Shown: positions 14,888 to 22,128 of the stretch, in pieces | Numbering within the stretch: position 1 is the first letter of the stretch | Layout: each line of letters opens with the position of its first letter | Assembly (NCBI GenBank): GCA_030626365.1 | Contig: DAOUPC010000005.1 | Span: 1-22,128 of the forward strand | Source: Paracoccaceae bacterium | GTDB lineage: Bacteria; Pseudomonadota; Alphaproteobacteria; Rhodobacterales; Rhodobacteraceae | Direction of reading: 5' to 3' | DNA length: 22,128 bases | Made by a program: the position numbers and the translations under genes | The notes under the pieces: model-generated | Database searches by the model: none | Told to the model about the DNA's origin: nothing | What the model saw: only the letters and a program-made list of their open reading frames with translations

Positions 14888-14978
14888 TGGCCAATCCTGC
14901 CTTGCCACCCAGAAACGCTGGCCAATCCGGCCAGTATCCTTATCATTGCCACATCCCTTGGCCTAACGAGGTGAAAAA

Positions 14979-15758
14979 ATGGTCCAACTGACCCTGCCGA
15001 AAAACAGCCGTATCACCACTGGCAAAACCTGGCCAAAGCCGGAAGGTGCCACCAATCTGCGCAAGTTCCAGATTTACCGCTGGAATCCGGACGACGGAAA
15101 AAACCCGTCGGTGGATACGTATTTCGTGGATATGGATAATTGCGGGCCAATGATTTTGGACGCACTGATCAAGATCAAATCCGAAACCGACCCGACCCTG
15201 ACATTCCGGCGGTCCTGCCGCGAAGGGATTTGCGGATCCTGTGCGATGAACATCGGCGGGATCAATACGCTGGCCTGTATCTATGGCATGGACGAAATCA
15301 AGGGCGATGTGAAAATCTATCCGCTGCCACATATGGCGGTGGTCAAGGATCTGGTCCCCGACCTTAATCATTTCTATGCCCAGCACGCCAGCATCATGCC
15401 GTGGCTTGAAACCAAGACAAATCGCCCGGCCAAGGAATGGAAACAGTCGATCGAGGACCGCAAAAAGCTGGACGGTCTTTATGAATGTGTCATGTGCGCA
15501 TCCTGTTCGACATCGTGCCCGTCCTACTGGTGGAATTCCGATCGTTATCTTGGCCCGGCGGCGTTGCTGCATGCCTATCGCTGGATCATCGATTCACGCG
15601 ACGAGGCAACCGGCGAGCGGCTGGATGGGCTGGAAGACCCGTTCAAGCTTTATCGGTGCCACACGATCATGAACTGCGCCAAGACCTGCCCCAAGGGGTT
15701 GAACCCGGCCAAGGCAATTGTCGAAATCAAAAAGATGATTGCCGACAGGGTGCACTGA
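14979..15758 (+). CDS. sdhB: Succinate dehydrogenase iron-sulfur subunit
   Basis: A 259-residue subunit that carries electrons from FAD to ubiquinone. Seen: an N-terminal plant-type ferredoxin domain with Cys80, Cys85, Cys88 and Cys100 for [2Fe-2S] (C80REGICGSC88), then a C-terminal domain with C170VMCASC176 and Cys237 for [4Fe-4S], and Cys180, Cys227 and Cys233 for [3Fe-4S]. All expected ligands are present. GAGGTG seven bases before the ATG sets the start. It is separated from sdhA by the 1.6-kb sulfotransferase/FkbM pair and a 91-bp gap with a small CTGGCC/GGCCAG hairpin (14918-14934), so expression either reads through the insert or uses a local promoter. Confidence 0.98.
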   Translation: MVQLTLPKNSRITTGKTWPKPEGATNLRKFQIYRWNPDDGKNPSVDTYFVDMDNCGPMILDALIKIKSETDPTLTFRRSCREGICGSCAMNIGGINTLACIYGMDEIKGDVKIYPLPHMAVVKDLVPDLNHFYAQHASIMPWLETKTNRPAKEWKQSIEDRKKLDGLYECVMCASCSTSCPSYWWNSDRYLGPAALLHAYRWIIDSRDEATGERLDGLEDPFKLYRCHTIMNCAKTCPKGLNPAKAIVEIKKMIADRVH

Positions 15759-15779
15759 CCCCAACAAAAGGAACCCGCC

Positions 15780-16361
15780 TTGCCGCACTTTCCCAGCCTG
15801 CCCGCCAAGGCCCATCTGGCCGACCTGTTTTCACGGTTTCCCAAAGGTGTCGAACCGCTGATGCAGTTCACCGATGACGTCTTGCGGGGCGAAGGCGCGC
15901 TAAGCGTGGCAGAGCGCGAATTGATCGCCACCTATGTGTCGGGGCTGAATGCGTGCAGTTTCTGTTTTGATTCGCATCTGGTTTATGCGGAACTTTTTGG
16001 GATTGAACCGGGTCTGGTCAAGGCGCTTTTGGATGATCTGGACAGCGCGCCGGTGTCTGACAAGATGCGCGCGCTGCTGGCTTATGTGCGCAAGCTTAAC
16101 ACTTTGCCCAGCCGTCTGGTGCAGGCCGACGCACAGGCGGTACTGGATGCTGGCAATTCTGAGGGCGAAATGTTCGAGGCGATCCAGGTTTGCGGGCTGT
16201 TCAACATGATGAACCGGTTCATCGAGGGGGCCGGTGTGGACTTTGACTATGGCGCAAACCCTGCCGCGCACCCGGCCCATAACAGCACTGCGGCGGATCA
16301 TTCCAGTTCTTATGCGGCCTTTGGCGTAAAGGTGGCGGCCCTGGCGGCAAAAGGCGACTGA
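15780..16361 (+). CDS. AhpD-like / carboxymuconolactone decarboxylase family protein
   Basis: A 193-residue protein resembling peroxidase-related members of the AhpD/CMD family. Seen: LSVAERELIATYVSGLNACS followed by FCFDSH, giving Cys59-x-x-Cys62 and His66, the redox motif E..E....C..C...H of alkylhydroperoxidase-type enzymes. The helical body continues through FEAIQVCGLFNMMNRFIEGAG. The C-terminal 30 residues are His/Ala-rich and of low complexity. Activity is likely thiol-based peroxide handling, which is inferred. The start is a TTG with AAGGAA seven bases ahead; no in-frame ATG precedes the conserved region more plausibly. It lies 21 bases after sdhB, so it is probably co-transcribed, and it overlaps the next gene by one base. 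Confidence 0.82.
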   Translation: MPHFPSLPAKAHLADLFSRFPKGVEPLMQFTDDVLRGEGALSVAERELIATYVSGLNACSFCFDSHLVYAELFGIEPGLVKALLDDLDSAPVSDKMRALLAYVRKLNTLPSRLVQADAQAVLDAGNSEGEMFEAIQVCGLFNMMNRFIEGAGVDFDYGANPAAHPAHNSTAADHSSSYAAFGVKVAALAAKGD

Positions 16362-16564
16362 TGCCGCTTCTTGCACTGTTGCTGGTGGCGGGGGTTTTTG
16401 GCTTTCTGTGGTATCAGCGGCGTACCACCACCCTGACCCGTAACTGTCGCTGGCGGTTGGGCAAGGTGGGTGCGATCTGGCGTTGTGCCTATTGCGGGGC
16501 CACGCAACCGGGGCTGGATGAACCAAAGGATTGTTTGCGCAAGCAGGCCCCGCCTCTCGTGTAA
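16361..16564 (+). CDS. Small membrane-anchored four-cysteine protein
   Basis: A 67-residue protein of unknown function. Seen: an N-terminal hydrophobic segment (about 2-18) followed by a basic patch QRRTTTLTR, consistent with a single membrane anchor and a cytoplasmic tail. The tail has Cys29, Cys42, Cys45 and Cys58, with CAYCG resembling a zinc-ribbon knuckle. The ATG shares its A with the TGA of the preceding AhpD-like gene, strongly supporting translation as a coupled pair. Short proteins with this layout appear to me to be conserved in roseobacters, but I cannot name a family. Confidence 0.72.
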   Translation: MPLLALLLVAGVFGFLWYQRRTTTLTRNCRWRLGKVGAIWRCAYCGATQPGLDEPKDCLRKQAPPLV

Positions 16565-16578
16565 AAAAGGTGAAAAAC

Positions 16579-17424
16579 ATGCCTGATAAACCCCAGGATG
16601 CGGATGCCCGTCGGGCCATTGCCCCGGTGATTTGCTATCCGCCTGAAACATTGCCACAGCCGGATATGGCGCTGTACCGGTCCGCCCGCGCACAGGCCGA
16701 AAAAACCCACGAGGTTCTGATCCCGGCGCGCGAGGCACGGTGTTTCGCGGTGCCGGCGGGCCATTTCTTTCGCATATCTTCGGTCGAGGGGCCGCAGGTG
16801 GGGGATTTGAACCTGTGGAATGCCACTGATTTGTCGGAACGGTTTTATTCCGGCAAAACCCGCGCCCTGCATGGCACCCACCTGAATATTTCCCAGAGAT
16901 TATGGAGCAGCTTTCCGGCGCTGCGCCCGATGGCCACGATTATTGCCGATACGTTGGACTGGTATGGGATCGACGAATTTGGTGGCTCGGTTCACGATGT
17001 GATCGGGACGCGCTGTGATCCTTATACCGGCAACCTGCTGGACAGTCGTCAGTATCACCATTGTTGCCATTCCAACCTGACCCGTGCGCTGGCCGATCAT
17101 ATGGGCGTGCCGCTGACGCAGGCAGAACCGTTGATCCACGATGTGCTGAACGTCTTTATGTGTACCGGTTTCACCCGCGACACGGGCCAGTATTTTATGA
17201 AGGCCAGCCCGGTCCGCCCCGGTGATTACCTTGAATTTTTCGCTGAAATTGACATTTTGGGCGCGCTAAGCGCCTGCCCCGGTGGGGATTGTTCATCCGA
17301 ACACTCCAGCGATTCAGCCGCCTGCTTTCCATTGCTTGTCGAGGTGTTTGCCCCGCCCATTGATGCGCTGAAGGGCTGGCAAAGCCCCGCGCCAAATCAA
17401 TATGACGGCAGTCATGGGCGCTAA
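16579..17424 (+). CDS. DUF1989 (urea carboxylase-associated) family protein
   Basis: A 281-residue protein of the DUF1989 family, often annotated as urea carboxylase- or urea amidolyase-associated. Seen: ARCFAVPAGHFFRI, GPQVGDLNLWNATDLSERF (71-89), YHHCCHSNL (159-167), NVFMCTGFTRDTG and SPVRPGDYLEF (210-220) ending in LSACPGGD. The clustered His/Cys residues suggest a metal site. No urea carboxylase or allophanate hydrolase is nearby, so a urea role is not supported here. The ATG at 16579 is chosen because AAAAAGGTG lies seven bases upstream and a longer frame would run through the previous gene. It follows that gene by 14 bases and is the last of the sdh-linked string; deoD converges 13 bases later. 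Confidence 0.82.
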   Translation: MPDKPQDADARRAIAPVICYPPETLPQPDMALYRSARAQAEKTHEVLIPAREARCFAVPAGHFFRISSVEGPQVGDLNLWNATDLSERFYSGKTRALHGTHLNISQRLWSSFPALRPMATIIADTLDWYGIDEFGGSVHDVIGTRCDPYTGNLLDSRQYHHCCHSNLTRALADHMGVPLTQAEPLIHDVLNVFMCTGFTRDTGQYFMKASPVRPGDYLEFFAEIDILGALSACPGGDCSSEHSSDSAACFPLLVEVFAPPIDALKGWQSPAPNQYDGSHGR

Positions 17425-17437
17425 GGGCCCGGAATAA

Positions 17438-18142
17438 TCAGGTAAATGCGGCGTTCAGCGCAATTTCAACCATGTCACCAAAGCTGGTTTCGCGCTGGTC
17501 GGATGGCAGGGCCTCGCCGGTTATCAGGTGGTCCGATACGGTCAGCACGGCCAAAGCCCGGCGCCCATAACGTGCGGCCAGAATATAAAGTTCGGCCGCT
17601 TCCATTTCGACGCCCAGAATGCCGTGGCGCACCATTTGTTCGTTCAGATCGGGGCGTTCGTCATAAAAAACATCTGACGAATAAATCCCACCCACATGGG
17701 TGCGTGTGCCTTTTGCCTCGGCGGCCTGCACCGCGGCACGCAAAAGCGACCAGTCGGCACAGGGCGCAAAGTTCAATTCGCGAAATATTCCGTGTGATGG
17801 GCTGGTGATGGTGCTGGCGCTCATCGCCAAAATGACATCACGTACCGCAACACTGTCTTGCATTCCGCCACAGGATCCGATGCGAATAAGTGTTTTCGCA
17901 TCGTAATCCTTGATCAACTCATTCACGTAAATGGACAGTGATGGCATCCCCATACCGCTGCCCTGAATGGTGACGGGATGGCCGTTCCATGTGCCGGTAA
18001 ACCCCAGCATTCCACGCACTTCGTTGACCAGCCTGACGTCTGACAGAAATGTTTCAGCCGCCCACTTTGCGCGATAGGGATCGCCCGGAAGCAGGACAGT
18101 TTCAGCAATGTCGCCCGGCTGGGCCCCGATGTGAATGGTCAT
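17438..18142 (-). CDS. deoD: Purine nucleoside phosphorylase, DeoD type
   Basis: A 234-residue cytoplasmic enzyme that splits purine (deoxy)nucleosides with phosphate to give base and (deoxy)ribose 1-phosphate. Seen: LLPGDPYRAKW with phosphate-binding Gly20 and Arg24, GMGMPS (63-68), Arg87 and SCGG (90-93), VEMEAAEL (178-185) binding the ribose, and SDHL with catalytic Asp204 at the same number as in E. coli. Length equals the low-molecular-mass hexameric family, and the SDH motif fits purine rather than uridine phosphorylase. AAAAGG before the ATG sets the start. The H-NS-like gene ends 18 bases upstream on the same strand, so they may be co-transcribed. It converges with the DUF1989 gene with no clear terminator between them. 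Confidence 0.95.
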   Translation of the reverse strand: MTIHIGAQPGDIAETVLLPGDPYRAKWAAETFLSDVRLVNEVRGMLGFTGTWNGHPVTIQGSGMGMPSLSIYVNELIKDYDAKTLIRIGSCGGMQDSVAVRDVILAMSASTITSPSHGIFRELNFAPCADWSLLRAAVQAAEAKGTRTHVGGIYSSDVFYDERPDLNEQMVRHGILGVEMEAAELYILAARYGRRALAVLTVSDHLITGEALPSDQRETSFGDMVEIALNAAFT

Positions 18143-18160
18143 GTTCAGCCTTTTCGTAAC

Positions 18161-18502
18161 CTAGATTTCGAGATCGGTAATATCCACACCATTTGTCAGT
18201 GCTTCGTTGATCCAAAATGGTTTGCGTCCACGCCCAGACCATGTCTGTTCCGGGTTGGCGGGGTTGCGGTATTTCGCCTTTGCCTTTGCTTTGGCTTTTC
18301 CCTTTGGGGCTTTTTTGGCCGCCTTGGGTTTTGGCATGCCGGACAGTTCGCCCAGTGAATAGCCAAATTCAGCCGCTGCCTTTTCCGCCGCTTTCAGGGC
18401 ATCGCGGCGTTCGCGGTCTGCGGCGGTTTTCAGCGCCTTGTCCACGTCCTTTTTAAGCTTGGTAAGTTCTTTTCGTGTCATGGCTTTGAGATTAAATGCC
18501 AT
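18161..18502 (-). CDS. H-NS-like nucleoid protein (HvrA-related)
   Basis: A 113-residue H-NS-type DNA-binding protein. Seen: a charged helical N-terminus (about 8-47, rich in Lys, Glu and Ala) expected to oligomerise as a coiled coil, a Lys/Ala/Pro linker (58-77), and the C-terminal DNA-binding motif YRNPANPEQTWSGRGRKP (78-95), the alphaproteobacterial form of H-NS seen in HvrA of Rhodobacter capsulatus. Such proteins bind AT-rich DNA and adjust expression; HvrA affects photosynthesis and nitrogen genes, but the target here is unknown. The ATG at 18502 is chosen for its AAGGAG nine bases upstream. It lies between ecm and deoD on the same strand, directly after an AT-rich region that could carry its promoter and may be autoregulated. 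Confidence 0.9.
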   Translation of the reverse strand: MAFNLKAMTRKELTKLKKDVDKALKTAADRERRDALKAAEKAAAEFGYSLGELSGMPKPKAAKKAPKGKAKAKAKAKYRNPANPEQTWSGRGRKPFWINEALTNGVDITDLEI

Positions 18503-18629
18503 CAGTTTCTCCTTGAGTATTACAATTGCGAGTGGGGCAATCCTGTGTACACTAACAAAGCTGGCGACGCGTTTCAGCAACAATCATAAGTTTAACTAAA
18601 ATTATTTCAACAATTTGAATGTATGAATT
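18503..18629. other. AT-rich gap between ecm and the H-NS-like gene
   Basis: A 127-bp gap noticeably richer in A and T than its surroundings, especially 18585-18629. It probably holds the promoter of the H-NS-like gene on the minus strand. No GC-rich terminator for ecm is visible, so read-through from ecm cannot be excluded. The composition suits H-NS self-binding, which is inferred. Confidence 0.5.
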
Positions 18630-20597
18630 CTATCTGACTGAAATTACGTGTGAATCGACCAGTGAAACAACGTCTTTCATGATTGTATTCAGTTCGAAAT
18701 CCTTGGGCGTATAAATTTTTGAAACCCCCATATTAAGCAGGATTTCGGCATCTTCATCGGGGATTATTCCACCGACGATCACCGGAACATGCCCCAGACC
18801 GGCCAATTCCAATTGTTCCATTATATCGTGAACCAATGGCAGATGACTGCCCGACAGAATGGAAAGGCCAATCACATGTGCTTTTTTCTTTTTCGCGGCG
18901 CTTACAATCTCTTCTGGGGTCAGGCGGATACCGTCATAGGAAATATCCATGCCGCAATCACGGGCCCGAAAGGCAATCTGTTCTGCGCCGTTTGAATGGC
19001 CGTCCAATCCCGGTTTGGCGACCAGAAATGTCAGTCGGGCACCCAGCCGGTCACTGACCGCGTCCACCGCATTGCGGATATCTTCCAGCCCTTCGGTCTT
19101 GTTGGAAACGGATGCCGATACGCCGGTTGGCCCGCGATATGTGCCAAAGACACGGCGCATTTCCTCGGCCCATTCGCCGGTGGTTACGCCGGCGCGGGCG
19201 GCAGCAATGGATGGTTCCATCACATTGGTGCCGGTCTGGGCCGCCTTGCGCAGGGCGGCCAGTGCGCTTTGCACCGCGCCATTGTCCCTTGTTGCCCGCC
19301 AGGCATTCAATCGCGCGATCTGATCGTCTTCCGCCGCCTTGTCGACCACCATGATCCCGCCGTCCTTGGTCATCAGGGGGGATGGTTCGGTGGCAGTGAA
19401 CCGGTTGACGCCGACAACCGTGGTTTCACCGGCCTCGATCCGGTTCAGGCGTTCGGCATTTGAATCCACAAGGCGTGATTTCATGTAATCAATGGCCGAA
19501 ATCGCACCACCCATGCTTTGCAGATTGGATAGTTCGGCGCGTGCCCCTGCCTTTAGTTCTTCGACCTTGGCATCAACTACGGGATTTCCGTCAAACAAAT
19601 CGCCATATTCCAGCAGGTCGGTTTCATAGGCCAGGATTTGCTGCATCCGCATTGACCATTGCTGGTCCCAGGGGCGCGGCAGGCCCAGGGCTTCGTTCCA
19701 GGCGGGCAATTGAACGGCGCGCGCGCGGGCCTTTTTTGACAGGGTCACGGCCAGCATTTCAATCAGGATGCGGTAAACATTGTTTTCCGGTTGCTGTTCG
19801 GTCAGGCCAAGGGAATTGACCTGCACCCCATAGCGAAAGCGGCGGTGCCTGGGGTCGCCGACGCCATAGCGTTCCTTGCAAATCTCGTCCCACAGATCGA
19901 CGAAGGCGCGCATTTTGCACATTTCGGTAACAAAACGGATGCCGGCATTCACAAAGAATGAAATGCGTCCCACCAAAGCCGGAAAATCATCCGCCGGAAC
20001 ACGCGGGCGCAATTCATCCAGCACCGCCTGCGCGGTGGCCAGCGCAAAGGCCAGTTCCTGTTCGGGCGTCGCCCCGGCCTCTTGCAGGTGATAGGAACAC
20101 ACGTTCATCGGGTTCCATTTGGGCACATTCGAGTAACAATATTCGGCCACATCGGCGATCATCTTCAGCGACGGTTTGGGCGGGCAGATATAGGTGCCCC
20201 GGCTAAGGTATTCCTTGATCAGATCGTTCTGCACGGTGCCTTGCAGCTTTGATATGTCCGCGCCCTGTTCTTCGGCCACCGCGATATACAGCGCCAGCAA
20301 CCAGGGGGCGGTGGCGTTGATGGTCATCGACGTGTTCATCTGATCCAGCGGGATCTGGTCGAACAACGCGCGCATGTCGCCCAGATGCGACACCGGAACG
20401 CCCACCTTGCCCACTTCGCCGCGCGCCAGCACATGATCGCTGTCATAGCCGGTCTGGGTCGGCAGATCGAACGCCACCGAAAGCCCGGTCTGCCCCTTGG
20501 CCAGATTGCCCCGGTACAAAGCGTTGGAGGCACTGGCGGTTGAATGCCCGGCGTAGGTTCGGATTAACCATGGGCGGTCTTTGAGCGGTTGCGACAT
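18630..20597 (-). CDS. ecm: Ethylmalonyl-CoA mutase (adenosylcobalamin-dependent)
   Basis: A 655-residue B12-dependent mutase that converts (2R)-ethylmalonyl-CoA to methylsuccinyl-CoA in the ethylmalonyl-CoA pathway. Seen: RPWLIRTYAGHSTASASNAL opening the TIM-barrel domain, GLSVAFDLPTQTGYDSDH (38-55), and the C-terminal cobalamin domain with D532-G-H534-x-x-G (lower axial histidine), LSILSG (578-583) and VGGIIPDED (608-616). The length (about 655, versus about 710 for methylmalonyl-CoA mutase), close likeness to the Rhodobacter enzyme as I recall it, and the presence of mch and mcl2 nearby favour Ecm. The ATG at 20597 has GAGG upstream and matches the family N-terminus; a longer open frame extends upstream but lacks similarity and overlaps the divergent gene. 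Confidence 0.93.
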   Translation of the reverse strand: MSQPLKDRPWLIRTYAGHSTASASNALYRGNLAKGQTGLSVAFDLPTQTGYDSDHVLARGEVGKVGVPVSHLGDMRALFDQIPLDQMNTSMTINATAPWLLALYIAVAEEQGADISKLQGTVQNDLIKEYLSRGTYICPPKPSLKMIADVAEYCYSNVPKWNPMNVCSYHLQEAGATPEQELAFALATAQAVLDELRPRVPADDFPALVGRISFFVNAGIRFVTEMCKMRAFVDLWDEICKERYGVGDPRHRRFRYGVQVNSLGLTEQQPENNVYRILIEMLAVTLSKKARARAVQLPAWNEALGLPRPWDQQWSMRMQQILAYETDLLEYGDLFDGNPVVDAKVEELKAGARAELSNLQSMGGAISAIDYMKSRLVDSNAERLNRIEAGETTVVGVNRFTATEPSPLMTKDGGIMVVDKAAEDDQIARLNAWRATRDNGAVQSALAALRKAAQTGTNVMEPSIAAARAGVTTGEWAEEMRRVFGTYRGPTGVSASVSNKTEGLEDIRNAVDAVSDRLGARLTFLVAKPGLDGHSNGAEQIAFRARDCGMDISYDGIRLTPEEIVSAAKKKKAHVIGLSILSGSHLPLVHDIMEQLELAGLGHVPVIVGGIIPDEDAEILLNMGVSKIYTPKDFELNTIMKDVVSLVDSHVISVR

Positions 20598-20743
20598 CGG
20601 GGCCTCATTCACTGGTTCGGTAATATTCTTTCGCCTCAGGGCTCTAAATCGTAATTTTTGGCACATGTCAATTCGCTGCGTTGCGGCATGCCGTGCGATT
20701 GGAAAAGATTGTGACAAGGTCGTTTTAATGGCAGGCTGGCGCA
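20598..20743. other. Divergent promoter region of ecm and the PlsB-like gene
   Basis: A 146-bp gap between divergent starts. It contains the 10-bp palindrome CGGCATGCCG (20684-20693) with partly symmetric flanks, and an AT-rich patch at 20645-20660. No TTTGCAAA-type or TGTGATCACA element is present, and no promoter boxes are convincing. Confidence 0.45.
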
Positions 20744-22128
20744 ATGACACAATCCGTCCAGATGCCGCTGTGGCTGTTGATCCTGATTCTGGCCTTTGCG
20801 TTGTTCGCCGCATGGGAACGGATCATGATCCCCTCGGTGCGCTGGTATTTCCGCCGCCGTCTGGAAAAAGCTGTTGCACGGCTGAACCAGAAACTTGATG
20901 TGCCGATCCAGCCGTTCAAGCTGGCCCGCCGGTACGATATGATCCAGAGGCTGATCTATGACCCGCAGGTCAGCCAGGCCGTGGCGGATCATGCTAAGGC
21001 AACCGGCGTGCCCGAACAGGCGATCTTTGCCGAAGCGGAAAGCTACGCCCGCGAGATTGTCCCGTCTTTTTCCGCCTCGGCCTATTTCGGCTTTGCCACC
21101 CGTCTGGCGCGGTTTATCAGCACCGCGATCTATCGCGTGCGGCTGGGGCATTACGACGAAGCCGAACTTAAGAAAATCGACCCAAATTCCGCGGTGATCT
21201 TTGTCATGAACCATCGCAGCAATATGGATTATCTGCTGGTCACCTATTTGGCTGCCGAACGCTCGGCCTTGTCCTATGCGGTGGGCGAATGGGCGCGGGT
21301 CTGGCCGCTTAGTCGGCTGATCAGGGCGATGGGGGCCTATTTCATCCGCCGCAGGTCCAACAATGACCTCTATCGCAAGGTGCTGGCCCGCTATGTCCGG
21401 CTGGCCACCGATGCCGGTGTGACCCAGGCGATGTTTCCCGAAGGCGGGCTTAGCCTGACGGGCGCTCTTATGCCGCCCAAGCTGGGCCTGCTGAAATACC
21501 TGACAGGCGATTTCGACCCCAGCCAGCGCGATATCGTCTTTGTGCCCGTGGCGCTGAATTATGACCGGGTACTGGAGGACGATATCCTGACCTCGGCCGC
21601 GAAAAAGGAAAAGCGCCGCTTTAAAGCCGGGCTTGGGGTGGTTGCCGGCAAGGCGGCCCGGCAGCTCTGGCTAAGGCTGACCGGGCGGTATCACCGGTTT
21701 GGCTATGCCGCCGTCAGTTTTGGTCACCCTGTGTCCTTGCGGGAATTCAGTGCCGATATCGACGGCGATGTTACCATGCCTCTGGCGCAGGCCCTGATGC
21801 AGCAGATCGGGGAAATCGTGCCAATTCTGCCCGTGCCTGCCGTGTGCTGGCTGATATCCGGGAACGGCCCGATGACCCATGAAGAGGTTGAGCACGGGCT
21901 AAGCCAGATGATCGTCGATCTGCCACAGGCGCATATTCATGTGCCGCGCGACGATCAAGCCTACGCCGCCGAAGTTGGCTTGAGAAACCTGGTTGAACGC
22001 AAGGCGCTGACCCTGAAGGATGGTATCTACACCGCCAACCCGGATCACGCGGACCTGATCGCCTATTACGCCAATTCCATACGCCATCTGATGCCCGGAT
22101 ATGTGCCGGAAGATTCTGCGCCCGCAAA
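20744..22128 (+). CDS. PlsB-like glycerol-3-phosphate/lysophospholipid acyltransferase, 3' end cut
   Basis: A partial gene; 461 complete codons are visible and no stop occurs before the window end. It opens MTQSVQMPLWLLILILAFAL, an N-terminal membrane anchor (about 8-23). Acyltransferase motifs follow in order: NHRSNMD (156-162; catalytic HxxxxD), GAYFIRRRSN, FPEGGLSLTG (231-240) and FVPVALNYDR. These match the PlsB/PlsC superfamily, with the FIRR and VPVALNYDR blocks closer to PlsB-type glycerol-3-phosphate acyltransferases, which start membrane phospholipid synthesis at the inner membrane. The ribosome site is weak; the first ATG of the frame was taken. It is divergent from ecm. In some roseobacters ccr (crotonyl-CoA carboxylase/reductase) lies just beyond a gene of this kind, which I recall only with moderate certainty. 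Confidence 0.88.
   Translation, partial: MTQSVQMPLWLLILILAFALFAAWERIMIPSVRWYFRRRLEKAVARLNQKLDVPIQPFKLARRYDMIQRLIYDPQVSQAVADHAKATGVPEQAIFAEAESYAREIVPSFSASAYFGFATRLARFISTAIYRVRLGHYDEAELKKIDPNSAVIFVMNHRSNMDYLLVTYLAAERSALSYAVGEWARVWPLSRLIRAMGAYFIRRRSNNDLYRKVLARYVRLATDAGVTQAMFPEGGLSLTGALMPPKLGLLKYLTGDFDPSQRDIVFVPVALNYDRVLEDDILTSAAKKEKRRFKAGLGVVAGKAARQLWLRLTGRYHRFGYAAVSFGHPVSLREFSADIDGDVTMPLAQALMQQIGEIVPILPVPAVCWLISGNGPMTHEEVEHGLSQMIVDLPQAHIHVPRDDQAYAAEVGLRNLVERKALTLKDGIYTANPDHADLIAYYANSIRHLMPGYVPEDSAPA

Noticed and set aside
20684..20693. CGGCATGCCG between ecm and the acyltransferase as an operator
   Set aside because: A 10-bp GC-rich palindrome is expected occasionally in such DNA and nothing else supports it.
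20598..20813. N-terminal extension of ecm by 72 codons
   Set aside because: The extension has no likeness to the mutase family and overlaps the divergent acyltransferase gene; the ATG at 20597 has a ribosome site and the expected N-terminus.
1..22128. CRISPR arrays, insertion sequences, prophage, tRNA or rRNA genes
   Set aside because: No regularly spaced repeats, transposase or integrase, or tRNA/rRNA-like sequences were seen; the short tandem repeats have no spacers.

Overview
The window looks like the chromosome of an alphaproteobacterium of the family Rhodobacteraceae (Rhodobacter/Roseobacter group). The evidence is the gene order around the TCA-cycle genes, the NAD-dependent LDH-like malate dehydrogenase, three genes of the ethylmalonyl-CoA pathway, an H-NS-like protein with the alphaproteobacterial YRNP..TWSGRGRKP tail, and moderately high GC coding sequence. 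This is an inference from protein families and order; no rRNA or tRNA gene is present to anchor taxonomy.

Left part, 1-6859, all on the minus strand, read right to left: mdh with its own terminator, then a 407-bp regulatory gap, then sucC-sucD-sucA-sucB (sucB cut by the window edge). These encode malate dehydrogenase, succinyl-CoA synthetase and the E1/E2 parts of 2-oxoglutarate dehydrogenase. Centre-left, 7190-7507 minus: a small secreted protein with a strong downstream hairpin.

Centre, 7854-10504 plus: mcl2 ((3S)-malyl-CoA thioesterase), an NnrU-like membrane protein, a 67-residue DUF1737-type protein and mch (mesaconyl-CoA hydratase), tightly packed. Then 10746-17424 plus: sdhC-sdhD-sdhA, a two-gene insert (sulfotransferase-like protein and FkbM-type methyltransferase), sdhB, an AhpD-like protein, a small four-cysteine membrane protein and a DUF1989 protein. 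Right part: deoD-type purine nucleoside phosphorylase, an H-NS-like protein and ecm (ethylmalonyl-CoA mutase) on the minus strand. Divergent from ecm is a PlsB-like acyltransferase that runs off the right end.

The genes form a central-carbon cluster. mdh, suc and sdh run the lower TCA cycle. ecm, mch and mcl2 belong to the ethylmalonyl-CoA pathway, which assimilates acetyl-CoA without a glyoxylate shunt and feeds malate and succinyl-CoA into that cycle.

The most striking non-coding signal is a pair of TGTGATCACA palindromes, exactly 21 bp apart centre to centre, lying 110 and 114 bases upstream of sucC and sdhC respectively. This looks like one regulator controlling both operons. The most unusual genetic feature is the sulfotransferase/FkbM pair embedded between sdhA and sdhB. 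Several short perfect tandem duplications (15, 12 and 13 bp units) lie between genes.
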